From: Rusavskia elegans
Taxonomy: Eukaryota > Ascomycota > Lecanoromycetes > Teloschistales > Teloschistaceae
Assembly: GCA_011316305.1 (NCBI GenBank)
Contig: SAUG01000094.1
Span: forward strand, 124,001 to 188,000
DNA: 64,000 bases
Direction of reading: 5' to 3'
Each line of letters opens with the position of its first letter. Within the stretch, counting starts at the first letter, position 1. The position numbers were made by a program, and so were the translations under genes. This document shows positions 32,717 to 43,158 of the stretch, piece by piece. A model generated the notes under the pieces. The model saw only the letters and a list, made by a program, of their open reading frames with translations. It did not search any database and was not told the DNA's origin.

Positions 32717-35216
32717 TCAAGCCGCACCACTCTCATCGAACCCTGCAGACTCAGGAGCGACTTCGCAGCCTTGGGCAAAGAAGATACGAGCGGGCTTGGT
32801 AGATGTGTTTGATATTGCGTAAAAGTTCCCTATAATTGATCCAGATTGTCAGCTGGGAATGGGAAGACTTCTCCACAATGTAATATTCGAAGTTCCAAAG
32901 CCCAGTAGCGGATCCTGTGCAGAATGAAAGCTTTGCGATGCGAAAACGAAAGGCATCTGAGATTCGACGAGGGAGACACGACATAGAGAAAAGGGGCCAG
33001 CATGGAGCGCCAAACCCAATCGGGGTCCTCCCGTGTTTCTGCTGTGACCTAATATATTACTCTTGACAATGGTAACGGAGTGATGGCTGCTCCATTCGGA
33101 TGGCGCGAACGCTGCTTTTGACATCCCAGCGGGATGATGAAGACGCCGCCCCATGTTCTGCTAGCATGAAAACCGTTTATTGCTGAGGCAATTTCAGGAC
33201 ACGTGGTTTATCATCAGGCGCACGCGTACTACGGCAGTGTAACGCAGCCCGGAACTGTAGGGAGAAGAACAAACTGCGTGAAATGATGAGGAAAGGCTGA
33301 AGCTTACCTCGTGGAACCTGCCACATCCCTCCCCGTCCAATACTGAAACGTTGCGCAGGCGTGCCGAGATCCACCGTGACACGTCCGTAGAAGACGAAAA
33401 AGACCATCTGCATCTTCCTAGAATTCTTGACGCGCTTCGTGCCTCCAGGAGGAAGGTCAACCATACCCGAACCAAAGAATGGGAGGGTGAGGGTCTTTGC
33501 GAATCGGAAATCGGCGCCACTGATATCTCGCATCTCAATGGCTGTGGCGGCGTAGGCAACGTCTATATTACCTTTAGCACATCATTCTAGAGACTAACAC
33601 CAGAAATTGGGAAAACTTACCTGCTTCCTCCATATTCTCCTCGTCACCTCGGCCGGTCGTAGGATCCCAGAGCATGACCGAAGCCCTCATGACACCTCCT
33701 TCCGTCTCCCAGTACTCCTCGTCGTCATCTTCTTCCTCGGGTAATTCATCGTCCTCTGAACGCCGGGCTGGTTTACGTCGTCGACGCGGCTGACCGGGTG
33801 TCTTTCTCCGTCGCGGTTCTGGCACCTCTTCCGTTCGGATGACCTCCTTAATACTGGGTAGAACCAAATTCCCCTCCTCCAGTCGTCCTCCGCCGAATAC
33901 GGCAGATTCTCCTCTCCAGAACGCCAGCGGTTTCACCACGTTCCTGCCTGCACGTGTCGTCCGGAAAGACAATTCATCCCCAGGAGTTTCGCTTCGAGTG
34001 ATGAACCGTGTTTTGGATGGGCTCAATGGACCCTTGGAAACACTACGAGATGCCCTGCGGCGCGGCTGCAGTTTGGTATTCGGATCACTAAGCGCCAGAG
34101 CTTGTCTTCCTCGTCCGCCTCTTGGTCTCGGTGGCTGCATGGGCACTGCTTGTGCGCGACTGGGCTTTTTCGGTGGCTCAGCAGCTCCCTCTACAGCGTC
34201 CTCTTCGGGGGCATCTATTCGGGGCTTCTTGGGAGGTCGGCCTCGACGACCAGGACTAGGTGTAGGATTTGCGGTTTCCACTTGAGCAAGGGTTGAAGCT
34301 GCAGGTCTTCCCCGTTTACCCTTTGTTTTCATAGGAATCGCTGTAGTGTCCTTCTCAATTGAGGGGCTGATGGTGTTTGCATCTTGCGGCAATTGGTCGT
34401 TCGTAACGTGGCTGACGTCACCTCCATTAGGAAGCTGAAGAGAGTCATCAAAGTTATCGGCGGGCATATCTTGATTGTCATCGTAAGTATCTTCCAGGGC
34501 TGTAGCATTGACTGGGCTTGTTTCACCTCCAGAGGGTTCTTCGTCCTGGTCCGGCGGCAGATCGAAGAGATCTCGTTTGCGTCTGCCAGACATGGGTGAC
34601 GGTTTGGACTTGGGTCCTCTCATTGCTGGCAGCTTGCCCTTGCTGACGGAGCCTTTTGCGCTTGTTTCGGATATCTTAGAGAAGTCTAAGAGTCGGTTGG
34701 GTGGATTTGACATTGCCCGATGTGTTGGAGTGTCGTGCTCAATACCTCTTGAGGGCGATGAACGCGGGCCCAGTGAGCGTCGTGCTGCAGAACCCAGACT
34801 CGTCTTGATTGGTGATCGCGATTTGGGTGGTGGAAGAATCGACTTGCCGTTCCTAGCTTTTATGACTTCGGTCGGTTCTGGGATGGTGCCTGGTGAGATC
34901 ACCGGTTAGCAGGCGCAGACCGGGTGATGACTCCACCTCCATTGTGTCGGTGAGGAACACATGACATACTTGAGCCAATATTCATTGTTTCATCCTCCTC
35001 TAGCTCGATCACGGTCGAGTGATGAGAAAGGCCATTGGGTTTCGGGGGCGATTTCTCGGGTGAGGAAAAAAGGCCTGCTGTTTCCTCCATGCCATCTTCA
35101 CGCAGTGGTCGAGGGGCTAGGGTTATGCCAGTTGCCCTCCCTTTGACTCCTGGGTCTTCGTAATTCCCTTCTCGCTGCCTCATCGCTCGAGGAGTTCGCC
35201 CTGTGCGCGCCGCCAT
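32717..35216 (-). CDS. MIF2: MIF2/CENP-C, inner kinetochore protein
   Basis: CENP-C connects centromeric CENP-A nucleosomes to the outer kinetochore. Four exons. The N-terminus starts at 35216 (MAARTGRTPRAMRQREGNYE) with an N-terminal motif like that binding the Mis12 complex. A long second exon (about 34902-33640) has a Pro/Ser-rich part, several AT-hook-like KRGRPA / RRGRPPKKPR segments, and the CENP-C motif region RRASRSVSKGPLSPSK to GRNVVKPLAFWRGE. The cupin dimerisation domain follows: IEMRDISGADFRFAKTL, MQMVFFVFYGRVTVDLG, FSIGRGGMWQVPRG, then, after a 478-nt intron, NFYAISNTSTKPARIFFAQG. The stop is at 32717-32719. The basic AT-hooks and motif order are as in fungal Mif2. Confidence 0.92.
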
Positions 35217-35511
35217 GCTGTAAGTCCAGACCGAGCCAAATAGGAAGTTCCTTTATTGAGCTTCGGCAAGCAACTGGTGGGGAGACTCAAGCGATGCGAC
35301 TTTCGTTGAGCAATGCGCGTCGAAAATCGCCCTTAACGGAAGGAACATTGAAGTCCAGCATAACAAACTGGAGAGAGAGGGGCGCTAGCCAATCAAACGC
35401 GCTAATCTCGGCGCGTCTGGCTGGTCGTCGACTCAACACTCGGGACACACCGACTCTCAGTAATAATACATCAGATTGAGGCTCTACAGTACTCAGAGTC
35501 TCATTTCCGGT

Positions 35512-36471
35512 ATGGAGTGCTCATATGCACCATTTCTACCCCCGGAAATCTGGCAGAAGATTTTTCAGAGGTTTCATCGTAAGGAGGAACTTGCACACCT
35601 CTGGACTTGGGGTAGGCTTGTTTCCTGGCAATTCCGAAATATTATCGAGTTTGTATTCGCTACTACATGGCTTAAGGAAACGGAGATTGTATTCAATCTT
35701 GGTGAGCCTCGTAGCCCCGTCGAAGATCGACCGGAATGCGCGCCTACTAACATTCTATCAAAGGCTTCGATAGCGTTATGTTCTTATCGCCTGAATACGA
35801 GGAGTGTTCTCTTGAGAGGATGGAGCGGATATCTTTAACCCGTATCTCATTTAGCTTCAAGTGCTTCGTTGCAGACCAGTACTCGGAAAAAGCCGTCTGG
35901 AAGCTTGATGAAGATCGATATAAACAGAGGCTGTTAATCCGTCACAAGATGTCTGATGATATGCTAAGACAAGACCGTGTTATTAGACCAGCACACTATA
36001 TCTTACTAGGGCGGGAGGTAAATGATACGGAGTTACTCGGATTCGAATGGGATCCGGAGCAACTTGAAATTCGGATAGATTGGAAAGGCATGTACAACAA
36101 GTTCCTTGGTGAAAAGGATGCATACGATCGAGATTCCTCCAATGTAGTACGTCTAATTGTGATGCACAGAATACGGCTAACCATATTGCTAGCGCCATGA
36201 CATATCACTTGAACTAAAGCGGATGTTAGACGCAGGCGCCCTAGATCAGAACGAATTCACGAAAAAATCATTCGCAATGTTGGAAAATGCTACAGACGGA
36301 TCCTACAAGAGGATCAGACGCCGAAGACTTGACCGGCAATTCAATCGACTTCAGGTAAAAGACGGATGGAAAGGTATGGCCGGGTTCGAGAAGTCTGCAA
36401 GGCACCGTCTGAAGGGCATTCGATTTGGACTGAATTTTGTTGAGGACAGTGATGATGAGACAGAACAGTAA
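35512..36471 (+). CDS. F-box-like protein
   Basis: Three exons (35512-35701, 35764-36143, 36220-36471) give 273 residues. The N-terminus FLPPEIWQKIFQRF and HLWTWGRLVSWQFRNIIEFV follow the F-box pattern (L-P-x-E-I, then W..R.VSW.F). The domain recruits substrates to SCF ubiquitin ligases through Skp1. The remainder resembles fungal-specific F-box proteins in layout but matches no family I can name. Both introns have CTAAC/CTAAAG-type branch and acceptor signals. Base composition is less GC-rich than in neighbouring housekeeping genes. It sits at the edge of the accessory-like stretch 36.5-40.2 kb. Confidence 0.8.
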
Positions 36472-36807
36472 AAAGAGACTTTGGTGGAACAAAAGGCAGG
36501 ATCTGTAGTGAAACATGGACTCGTCTATGTTTCACCATGCCCACCAAATTTGAGGACGATGAGGGTGGAAGTGCTGCCTCCGAAGTGCTACTGATAGGAG
36601 CTGATATCCACCCTGATCTCAAGAAATCGGATGAAGAAAAGCAGCGTTGAAGGCTTTCATTTGCACTATGTGATACTGGAGTACAAAGCCGGGCATGAGT
36701 ATTATACATGGTCCTTTATTGGGACATGGCATATGAGCCTTCGAAGTTGGTCTCTTGAGGAGCGACTTACTCGTCCTGCTCTTCGTCTTGTTATTCCCTC
36801 ACCCTTT
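36472..36807. other. intergenic after the F-box gene
   Basis: No supported gene; short frames only. Confidence 0.4.
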
Positions 36808-37400
36808 TCACCCTGCTAATCTTCTGCTGTTTCTGCTGGTTCTGCTTCTTCTGCTTCTTCTGCTTCTTCTGCTTCTTCTGCTTCTTCTGCTTCTTCTGCT
36901 TCTTCTGCTTCTTCTGCTTCTTCTGCTTCTTCTGCTTCTTCTGCTTCTTCTGCTTCTTCTGCTTCTTCTGCTTCTTCTGATTCTGCTTCTTCTTCTTCTA
37001 CGTGTTCCCTTTCTCTTCGTCGTTTCGTTGTCTCCTTCCTCTTCCCCTTCTTCTTCATTTTCTCCTTCCTCCTCTGTAGAGTCTCCGTACCACCAAGCCT
37101 CCAGTGCTCTCTTCTCATCGCTAGAGCTGTCAAGCCCTCGCAGCCCGCGTCGAATCATCTACACACAATCCGCCGCAGATTTCTCGGATTTGCTTGACGT
37201 TTCATCTCCATCCGCTGTGCCCAATGCATCTCTATGTCTAGCGACTCTCTGTGCTCTGACATTGCGAAAAGCATTCGTCGTGATCTCCCCGCCGATTTCT
37301 AATGCTGCTATTGAAGCTGTCTGCCGATTCGCAGCGCCCATAGCTATTGAACATTTAACCCATGGCTCTTCGATCTCGACGTGGTATGGTCAATTGCGTC
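36808..37400 (-). pseudogene. broken frame, Glu/Ala or Arg/Ser repeat protein remnant
   Basis: Reading minus-strand from about 37400, one frame runs through MGAANRQTASIAALEIGGE and NAFRNVRAQRVARHRDALG to SAADCV, meets TAG at 37159-37161, then continues in the same frame with MIRRGLRGLDSSSDEKRALE and an acidic stretch. The composition is that of a true protein before and after the stop. After the acidic stretch comes the 9-nt minisatellite: this frame reads (RRS)n, while the frame one base away reads (EEA)n, which suits the acidic context better. The TAG can be explained by C-to-T change of CAG in a CpA context, as RIP produces. I do not recognise the family. Confidence 0.45.
36841..36985. repeat. 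9-nt minisatellite, about 15 copies
   Basis: TCTGCTTCT is repeated about 15 times almost without change, then degrades. On the minus strand it can encode (EEA)n, (RRS)n or (KKQ)n depending on frame; on the plus strand it reads as poly-Leu. Near-perfect identity indicates recent slippage. Confidence 0.9.
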
Positions 37401-37483
37401 ATGTACATCATAGTGAAAGATCGTTTACAGGGCAAACGCACCACTCTTTGCACCTCCCGTTCGAGAGTATGCTCTTCCTCTAG

Positions 37484-38525
37484 ACATTGTTGTATATCCC
37501 CTCCCAATCGTAACTAATCAGACGATATTCGGGGCGTATATTAGCTTAGACAGATCTATATCGTTCGCCGTACACTTGTTCCTCCTACCGATACTAGTAT
37601 GAAGGAAATAAACTTGTAGGAATGTATTAGAAGAGATATATTTACCTTAACGATCAAGTTTTAGGCCAACTCGAATCCAAGGATAACCTTTGCTCTAGAT
37701 ACTCGAAGTATATAGAGAGAGTATATTTTATTATTCGCTATCCTACCGAAAAGATAACAATATTTATTTAAAGTACCACATTGAGAAGACGGAATCTTGG
37801 TAGTTTTCTACAGTCTATACAGTGGTTCGTCGATTAAAACTGGGTAGTATCTTGCGGAGCCGTTTGGTATACTGGTGGACTATAACATCTGAGGTAGTCA
37901 CAAGGCGTTGCAGTCTTTATATCAATGGCGTGGACGGAGACTTTATCATTCTGCACGTCAAAATGGTGGACTATACTCTTAGTTACTCACTTGTTGGTGC
38001 TAGGGCATCCGAAATTGTAGGGGCTGAGAATGAACAGCCGACAGCAAAGGCCTTGGGTTGGTAAGAAAAGGTGTCTGAGTGCTTGATTTGACTAGGCAGC
38101 GCTGCACCGGGAGATTAGACATCCTACCATGAGATAGACTGATGCCCGCAAGATATTACTTCAGGGCGTTTGCTAAGAAAGAGTTGAAATAGTTAAATCC
38201 ATACGTCATTTCCACCTGCTATTACCGCAGTATATATTTCTTCTCTCACCTTCCTCCTCCATATACCACGGCACCAATGAGACAACTCCGCAGTCCAATA
38301 TCCCTGCAATCCAGACCCTAACCGAGGAACGCATTATAAGTCGTAAAGTGTGTCCCAAACATAATCCATGACTGACTCTTCCTGTATAGGGAAAACTTTG
38401 ACAGAGTACACGGCGGGGCCCATGATGCTGGCTTCTAGGCGTATAGATGAATCTTGCGGCAAGGGAGACAACCTGTACACCAGAGTATTGTCACGTGTGC
38501 TCGCTCGTTGACACGTCCAACGGAT
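37484..38525. other. AT-rich non-coding stretch, possible RIP relic
   Basis: About 1 kb with no supported gene. The part 37500-37800 is visibly AT-rich with many TA dinucleotides (TATATT, TTATTATT), unlike the GC-balanced flanks. This is the usual look of repeat sequence mutated by repeat-induced point mutation, but no transposon protein is left to recognise. Confidence 0.45.
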
Positions 38526-38912
38526 TCAATAATCAACTCGCCAATTTGTATTTGTGGTGGTGTTGTAGGATATTTGCATGCTTCTGCGGCTGCTCTGGTC
38601 TGAGCCGTAGCCATCGTCGTCATCGTCGTCACGGAAAGGGCTCGGAGCTATTTAGATGTCCAGTCAGCTGACGTAGGTCTTACCCAGGAAGTGAGATTAG
38701 CTACCACGGCTCTGATGTAAATATTTCTTCTCGTGATTTGGACAATTGAAATTGTCGAAAGTTTTCGCCACTCCACATGTTCTACAGCATATAGACTGCA
38801 TTGTTCCCTGCTTGCGACACCTCCTACAATATTTGGCCCGGCTGTTTTCCTGCGGTGAATGTTTATGTTTGCGGCCCTTCCCACAGTTCTTGCAGCACAT
38901 CAAGACAGCCAT
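38526..38912 (-). CDS. small Cys-rich putative zinc-binding protein
   Basis: Exons 38912-38705 and 38647-38526 splice to 109 residues (phase joins exactly). The first 65 residues contain CCKNCGKG, YCRRC and CCRTCGVAKTFDNF followed by CPNHEKKYLH. That is about nine Cys and several His arranged as C-x2-C pairs, suggesting two or three zinc knuckles. The C-terminus after the intron is acidic (FRDDDDDDGYGSD) and polar. I do not recognise the family. The opposite strand also has a 64-codon frame here, but the regular Cys pairs and working intron favour this one. Confidence 0.5.
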
Positions 38913-39487
38913 AATGACAATCTTTCTTGATGAACAGTAAATTCAATTACTATGAAAGGTCAACCTTCTACCAGATCAGCTTCCTTCTTGGCGAAATTGG
39001 AGACCTACAGGAATTGCGAAGACGGAGATTGTTGAATAACGATCGAGATATTCTCTAGTGCTTGTTGAGCAAGACCGGAAGAGATGGTCCTGCAGTGAAT
39101 TGTAGTGGAAATCGGGGGTGAGATTCTGATGAAAAAGTGAGGACGCAAGGCAGGTTTTGAATGATTGATCAAAAAAATGATAGGTTACTGATGCAAATTA
39201 TCTTGATGTTCCTTTTAGATAGCACAAGTTTTCTTCTCGGTGGGTCGGATTGAGGGTCAAGGAATCTTGCTCGGAAGGAGAAGTGGGAAGGAAGAGCAGG
39301 AGGTGAGGGGATTATGGGATGAGAGAGGAGATCATATGGGAAGCGATGAGGGGTACCACCTTGCTGAAGCTGCAGAGGGTACCTTCCTCAAATAGCAGGT
39401 AGTACAAGGCAGTGGTAATGCATGCTCTGACTGTTTGCACTGCCTGCTCGTTCGGCCTCCGTTGGGGACCAAACGTGTCCTCCTCAT
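38913..39487. other. intergenic
   Basis: About 575 nt between the divergent Cys-rich gene and the next hypothetical gene. No gene seen. Confidence 0.4.
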
Positions 39488-40192
39488 ATGAGATCGATGC
39501 CTGATATATTCTCATCCAGCCTTTTCGCAGACTGGAATTGGAGAGAGCCCTCGTCGGCGCTAAGGTTTTGCGTGAGCAGCTCTTATTATCCGAAAATGTT
39601 CCCCCCCACAGTCGTAGGACGACCTAACAACCCAGTGGTCTTCCAGCCTCCGAAACACCGGAAGATAGATGCTCATTGTAATCTAGCTTGTATGTATCCT
39701 ACCAAGCAAATCGTCCGACCCGGTGCCGTCCAACCCACGGAGAAAGTTCCATCTCAATCTCTTAAACCCCCTATGGTCGCTCGGGCAAGTGGTAGCCTAG
39801 ATGAAGGCTCTGGAGAGGTGCTTAAGAGCAACTGTGATGGAGATAATAGAAGTCCCAATCCTTATAAGAGAGAGTTTCCTCAAATAGCAACGGATGCCGG
39901 TAAGAGCTATCATGGTAGTCGAAGATCCAAGGCCCCTGCAAGCAGCCATTCCGCCCCCGATATCGATTTTGACAACCAATACCTCGGATTGCCTGCCAAG
40001 TCATGTCGCTTTAATATCACCGAATCTTCCGTATATCTACCACGGCTCGGAATTTCGGTGTTGGAACGAAAAGACCTGGGCCTTCAAAATTCCGTAAATA
40101 CGTACGTGGAAGGCGTCAACGATGATACTTCATGGATGAATTCGTGGTTAGATATGATTAGACGAGCCTTTCGCCATCTCGGTCCGAGATAG
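39488..40192 (+). CDS. hypothetical protein
   Basis: Single open frame of 234 residues with no domain I recognise. It is polar with stretches such as FPPTVVGRPNNPVVFQPPKH and a C-terminal hydrophobic/aromatic end (SWMNSWLDMIRRAFRHLG). A shorter start at Met37 (39596) is possible. Coding status rests only on length and composition. Confidence 0.45.
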   Translation: MRSMPDIFSSSLFADWNWREPSSALRFCVSSSYYPKMFPPTVVGRPNNPVVFQPPKHRKIDAHCNLACMYPTKQIVRPGAVQPTEKVPSQSLKPPMVARASGSLDEGSGEVLKSNCDGDNRSPNPYKREFPQIATDAGKSYHGSRRSKAPASSHSAPDIDFDNQYLGLPAKSCRFNITESSVYLPRLGISVLERKDLGLQNSVNTYVEGVNDDTSWMNSWLDMIRRAFRHLGPR

Positions 40193-40197
40193 CCTTC

Positions 40198-40257
40198 GTA
40201 AGCTTCGCTTACTCAGCCCAACTCGGTCACTCGAGGCTCGTTGGGGCTCCGCCCCAA
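40198..40257. terminator. two short hairpins between genes
   Basis: GTAAGC-TTC-GCTTAC at 40198-40212 and TTGGGGC-TCC-GCCCCAA at 40241-40257 are perfect small stem-loops right after the stop of the upstream gene. They may be a 3' end signal or part of a dispersed repeat. The label terminator is a guess. Confidence 0.35.
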
Positions 40258-40368
40258 ACCCATATGCGTCAAAACCCGTCTTTAATAACCTCAGCAACGT
40301 TCAGAAGTCTCTATCATATAGGCAGTCTGACCTAACTCCAGCTACGCAGATCACATCAATCGTAGACA

Positions 40369-41448
40369 ATGGAAGAATCAGAGTCGCAGGAAATCACTCA
40401 AGAAGTCCCCGCAGAAGATGTCTTCAACGCGCCTTCGATCCATGAAGAAGACATCCTCGCAGGGGTATCCTACACGCATTGCAGCCCAATACCCGAAGTG
40501 ATCAAAGACAATCTTTCAATAGAATGCGTTCTAGGCGTCGATGAAGCAGGCAGAGGTCCTGTTCTAGGTGACTATCCAACATCAATCCACCTGCCATCAA
40601 CAAGCGCTGATATCGTAGGTCCCATGGTCTACGGCCTCCTCTATCTACCTCTCACCCAGCACACCACCCTCCTAGCACAAACCCACCACTTTGACGACTC
40701 CAAAGTCCTCACACCCGAAGTCCGTTCTAATCTAATGCAAGCCATCTGCACGCCCGGCACAGATTTGTATCAAGCATGCGGATGGGCCACCAGGGTCATG
40801 TCCGCTCGCGATATCTCTTCTGGTATGCTCAAGCCTACCGGGGTATACAATTTAAATGCACAAGCCATGGATGCCACGATCAAACTCATCAAGGATGTTT
40901 TCGCCCAGGGTGTAAATGTCAAGGAAATCTATGTCGATACGATTGGTAAGGCGGATGTGTATCAGAAAAAGTTGGAGCGTATCTTCCCCACCACCATGAT
41001 TACTGTTGCAGAGAAAGCCGATTCACTGTACCCTTGCGTCTCTGCGGCATCGGTATGTGCCAAAGTAACGCGGGATGCTGCACTAGAGGTCAGCCATCAA
41101 GCATACAGTTCTTCGAACACGCCGGCAGATGAACCGAAAGCTAGTGGCGCCGATGCTTGGGGGACCGGATACCCGTCCAGTGCCAAAACGGTCAATTGGT
41201 TGAAAGGACACATGGATCCGCTGTTTGGATGGGGAAACGAATGTCGAATGAGTTGGGGGACGGCGAAGGATATGCTGGAAGCCAAAGGTAACGGCATCAA
41301 AGTCGAGTGGCCGGATACCAACGATGATGAACAAGCGAGGCGGATGACGGATTTTTATATTACTGCGTCCGCAATGGAGCTTGATGATGAACCGGACGAT
41401 GAATTAGCTACTTGGTATGGAAAACCAGTTCCAGCTTCGATATTTTGA
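40369..41448 (+). CDS. RNH201: ribonuclease H2 catalytic subunit A
   Basis: Removes ribonucleotides and RNA primers from DNA-RNA hybrids. The catalytic motif LGVDEAGRGPVLG is interrupted by a 51-nt intron (40568-40618, GTGACT...GTAG); after splicing it reads DEAGRGPVLGPMVYG, the family signature, and the protein has 342 residues. Other conserved parts: FDDSKVLTPEVRS, EIYVDTIGKADVYQ, then VAEKADSLYPCVSAASVCAK and VTRD with the last active-site acid. GYPSSAKTVNWLKGHMDPLF follows. The intron has no in-frame stop and its length is a multiple of three, so an unspliced message would encode a 17-residue insertion in the active site. The start ATG at 40369 gives an acidic N-terminal extension as in other fungi. 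Confidence 0.95.
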   Translation: MEESESQEITQEVPAEDVFNAPSIHEEDILAGVSYTHCSPIPEVIKDNLSIECVLGVDEAGRGPVLGDYPTSIHLPSTSADIVGPMVYGLLYLPLTQHTTLLAQTHHFDDSKVLTPEVRSNLMQAICTPGTDLYQACGWATRVMSARDISSGMLKPTGVYNLNAQAMDATIKLIKDVFAQGVNVKEIYVDTIGKADVYQKKLERIFPTTMITVAEKADSLYPCVSAASVCAKVTRDAALEVSHQAYSSSNTPADEPKASGADAWGTGYPSSAKTVNWLKGHMDPLFGWGNECRMSWGTAKDMLEAKGNGIKVEWPDTNDDEQARRMTDFYITASAMELDDEPDDELATWYGKPVPASIF

Positions 41449-41639
41449 AAACAGGCCAGGTTTCGCTTTCTCAATACCTCCCTTGGATGGTCAACTTCTG
41501 CTGGACTGAGTACGCTTCTGGTGGACCCAGTACGCTTCCTAGGGTGAAGAGGAATATTTCCTCATCAATTACGGCGCCGAATCTATTCATGAAGGATCAG
41601 CGGTCGGGTATGTATGGTGCAAATGGCGGCACCATCAGC

Positions 41640-43158
41640 TTACTCGCGACATTGCACCGAAGCACTCAATTTCGCTTTGATCATCTCAAACATCCATTTA
41701 TCCAGGCTCGAGAACCCTGGATACTGGCGTAGTCGATGCCATGCCTCGACTGGCGTGATCTCCCCTTGCAGATTGATGGCTGAGGCTAGATTCAATAGCC
41801 CTTTAATCATCGAACCATCGGCGCTCCACGACGAGTTGAGCTGTGGGGGCCCAGGACTTCTGGCGATTAGGGCCGTGGACATGAGGAGAGCGTGGTTCGT
41901 GGGTTCGTCAGACGGTGGATTAGCTGGGTGTGGTATATGACCCATGCAGACATGCTCCAAAGCAAGGACGAAGTCGACCGCTACCTCGGGAGTATCAAGG
42001 ATCTTTGAAGCCATCTGGGGTGGTGGATTCTCGTTTGTAGAGTCGAAATCTAGGGGAGACATCAATGTGTCTCCATGCAATCAGACGTCGTGTCTTCTCC
42101 TTAGCAACCTTTCACTTACCGTTTGGTACAATGGGCAGCGGCTTGTCCTGGGGAATCCAGTCTTCGTGACCATGAAAATCACCAGGAGCGAATCCACCGG
42201 TAGGCGCCTGTGGAGCAGGGGTTGAAGTGGGGGCTGAAGCAGGTTGGCTGTGCGATTGCGTTGGCCAATCGACGTGTAGCCTCTGATGATTTGATGAATC
42301 CATCCTAAAGGATATCGATGCTGACAATTCAGAGTCGAGAGATGGAAGCTGCGCCAATTGGGGAGAACATTCGAAGCCGGCCGGCAGCGGTACGTTGGCT
42401 AAGATGAGCGCTGTACGGAGAACGTCGACTTGGCTGGAAAGCTTCTTGTTCTCTGACTTCAAATCTCCTTCGGAGCCTCTGAGACGAACCACCTCTTCTT
42501 CCAAGGTCTTGATGTAGTTCTGAGTACGTTGACGATGTGTTCTGTGTGCACGACTTTTAGAACGAGTCGAAAGAATATATATGCGCTAGTTTTTTGGGGA
42601 GAGCGGTTGACGGAAAGGAAGAGAAGCTTTAAGTTAAGATACACATACCGTTGTGCCTGGCGTACCTGCTCTCGTCGCTTGCCGGGACTTGTCTTACCTT
42701 GGCCCGAGCCGGGTCCATCTCCTTCTTTGGAGGCTGCTGACACATGATCAGTATGACTGATCAAAGGGACCCATAGGATTAGGACCGTTGCATTTTGGGG
42801 AAGATCGCTTAACGAGCGCGACGCATAAAACCTCCATCTGGAATAGAATCCCTTCCAAAGCCGTATGCCACGCACTAGCAAGCCATTCATTCTGGACATC
42901 GCTCGACATCATCGGAAGCCCAGGTTACCAGTCGTTCGGATAAGAAATAGGAAAGTAAGAAAGGGGCAGATGATTGACAGAAGATTACGGAACTTTGACC
43001 GTACCTGGTTGTGGCTTGCCCTGGGGCTGTAGGAAGGTCAAGGAGTTGGTACCGAACGTCCTTCTTGCTCGTTTCCATAGCGAGTCATTCCTTCCCCTTG
43101 ATTTCTCCGGGGTCGTGGAGACGGAGTCGGAGGCATTGTGGTCGGAAGGCTCTGACAT
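41640..43158 (-). CDS. bZIP transcription factor
   Basis: Four exons. The N-terminus (start 43158, MSEPSDHNASDSVSTTPEKS) leads into a basic region formed across an intron: KRREQVRQAQR then THRQRTQNYIKTLEEEV, followed by a short leucine zipper (VVRLRGSEGDLKSENKKL, DVLRTAL). The basic region resembles that of fungal AP-1-like and related bZIPs where R-x3-Q-R-x-H/A-R is kept. A Pro/Ser-rich linker follows. The last exon (about 42072-41640) encodes VAVDFVLALEHVCMGHI and a helical C-terminal domain ending GEITPVEAWHRLRQYPG, seen in many fungal bZIP proteins of unknown role. It is convergent with RNH201 and divergent from PEX16. Confidence 0.88.

Noticed and set aside
36755..37483. 242-codon plus-strand frame with a long poly-Leu run
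   Set aside because: It is the plus-strand reading of the 9-nt minisatellite and of the minus-strand coding-like sequence; a 50-residue pure Leu run is not credible as a protein.
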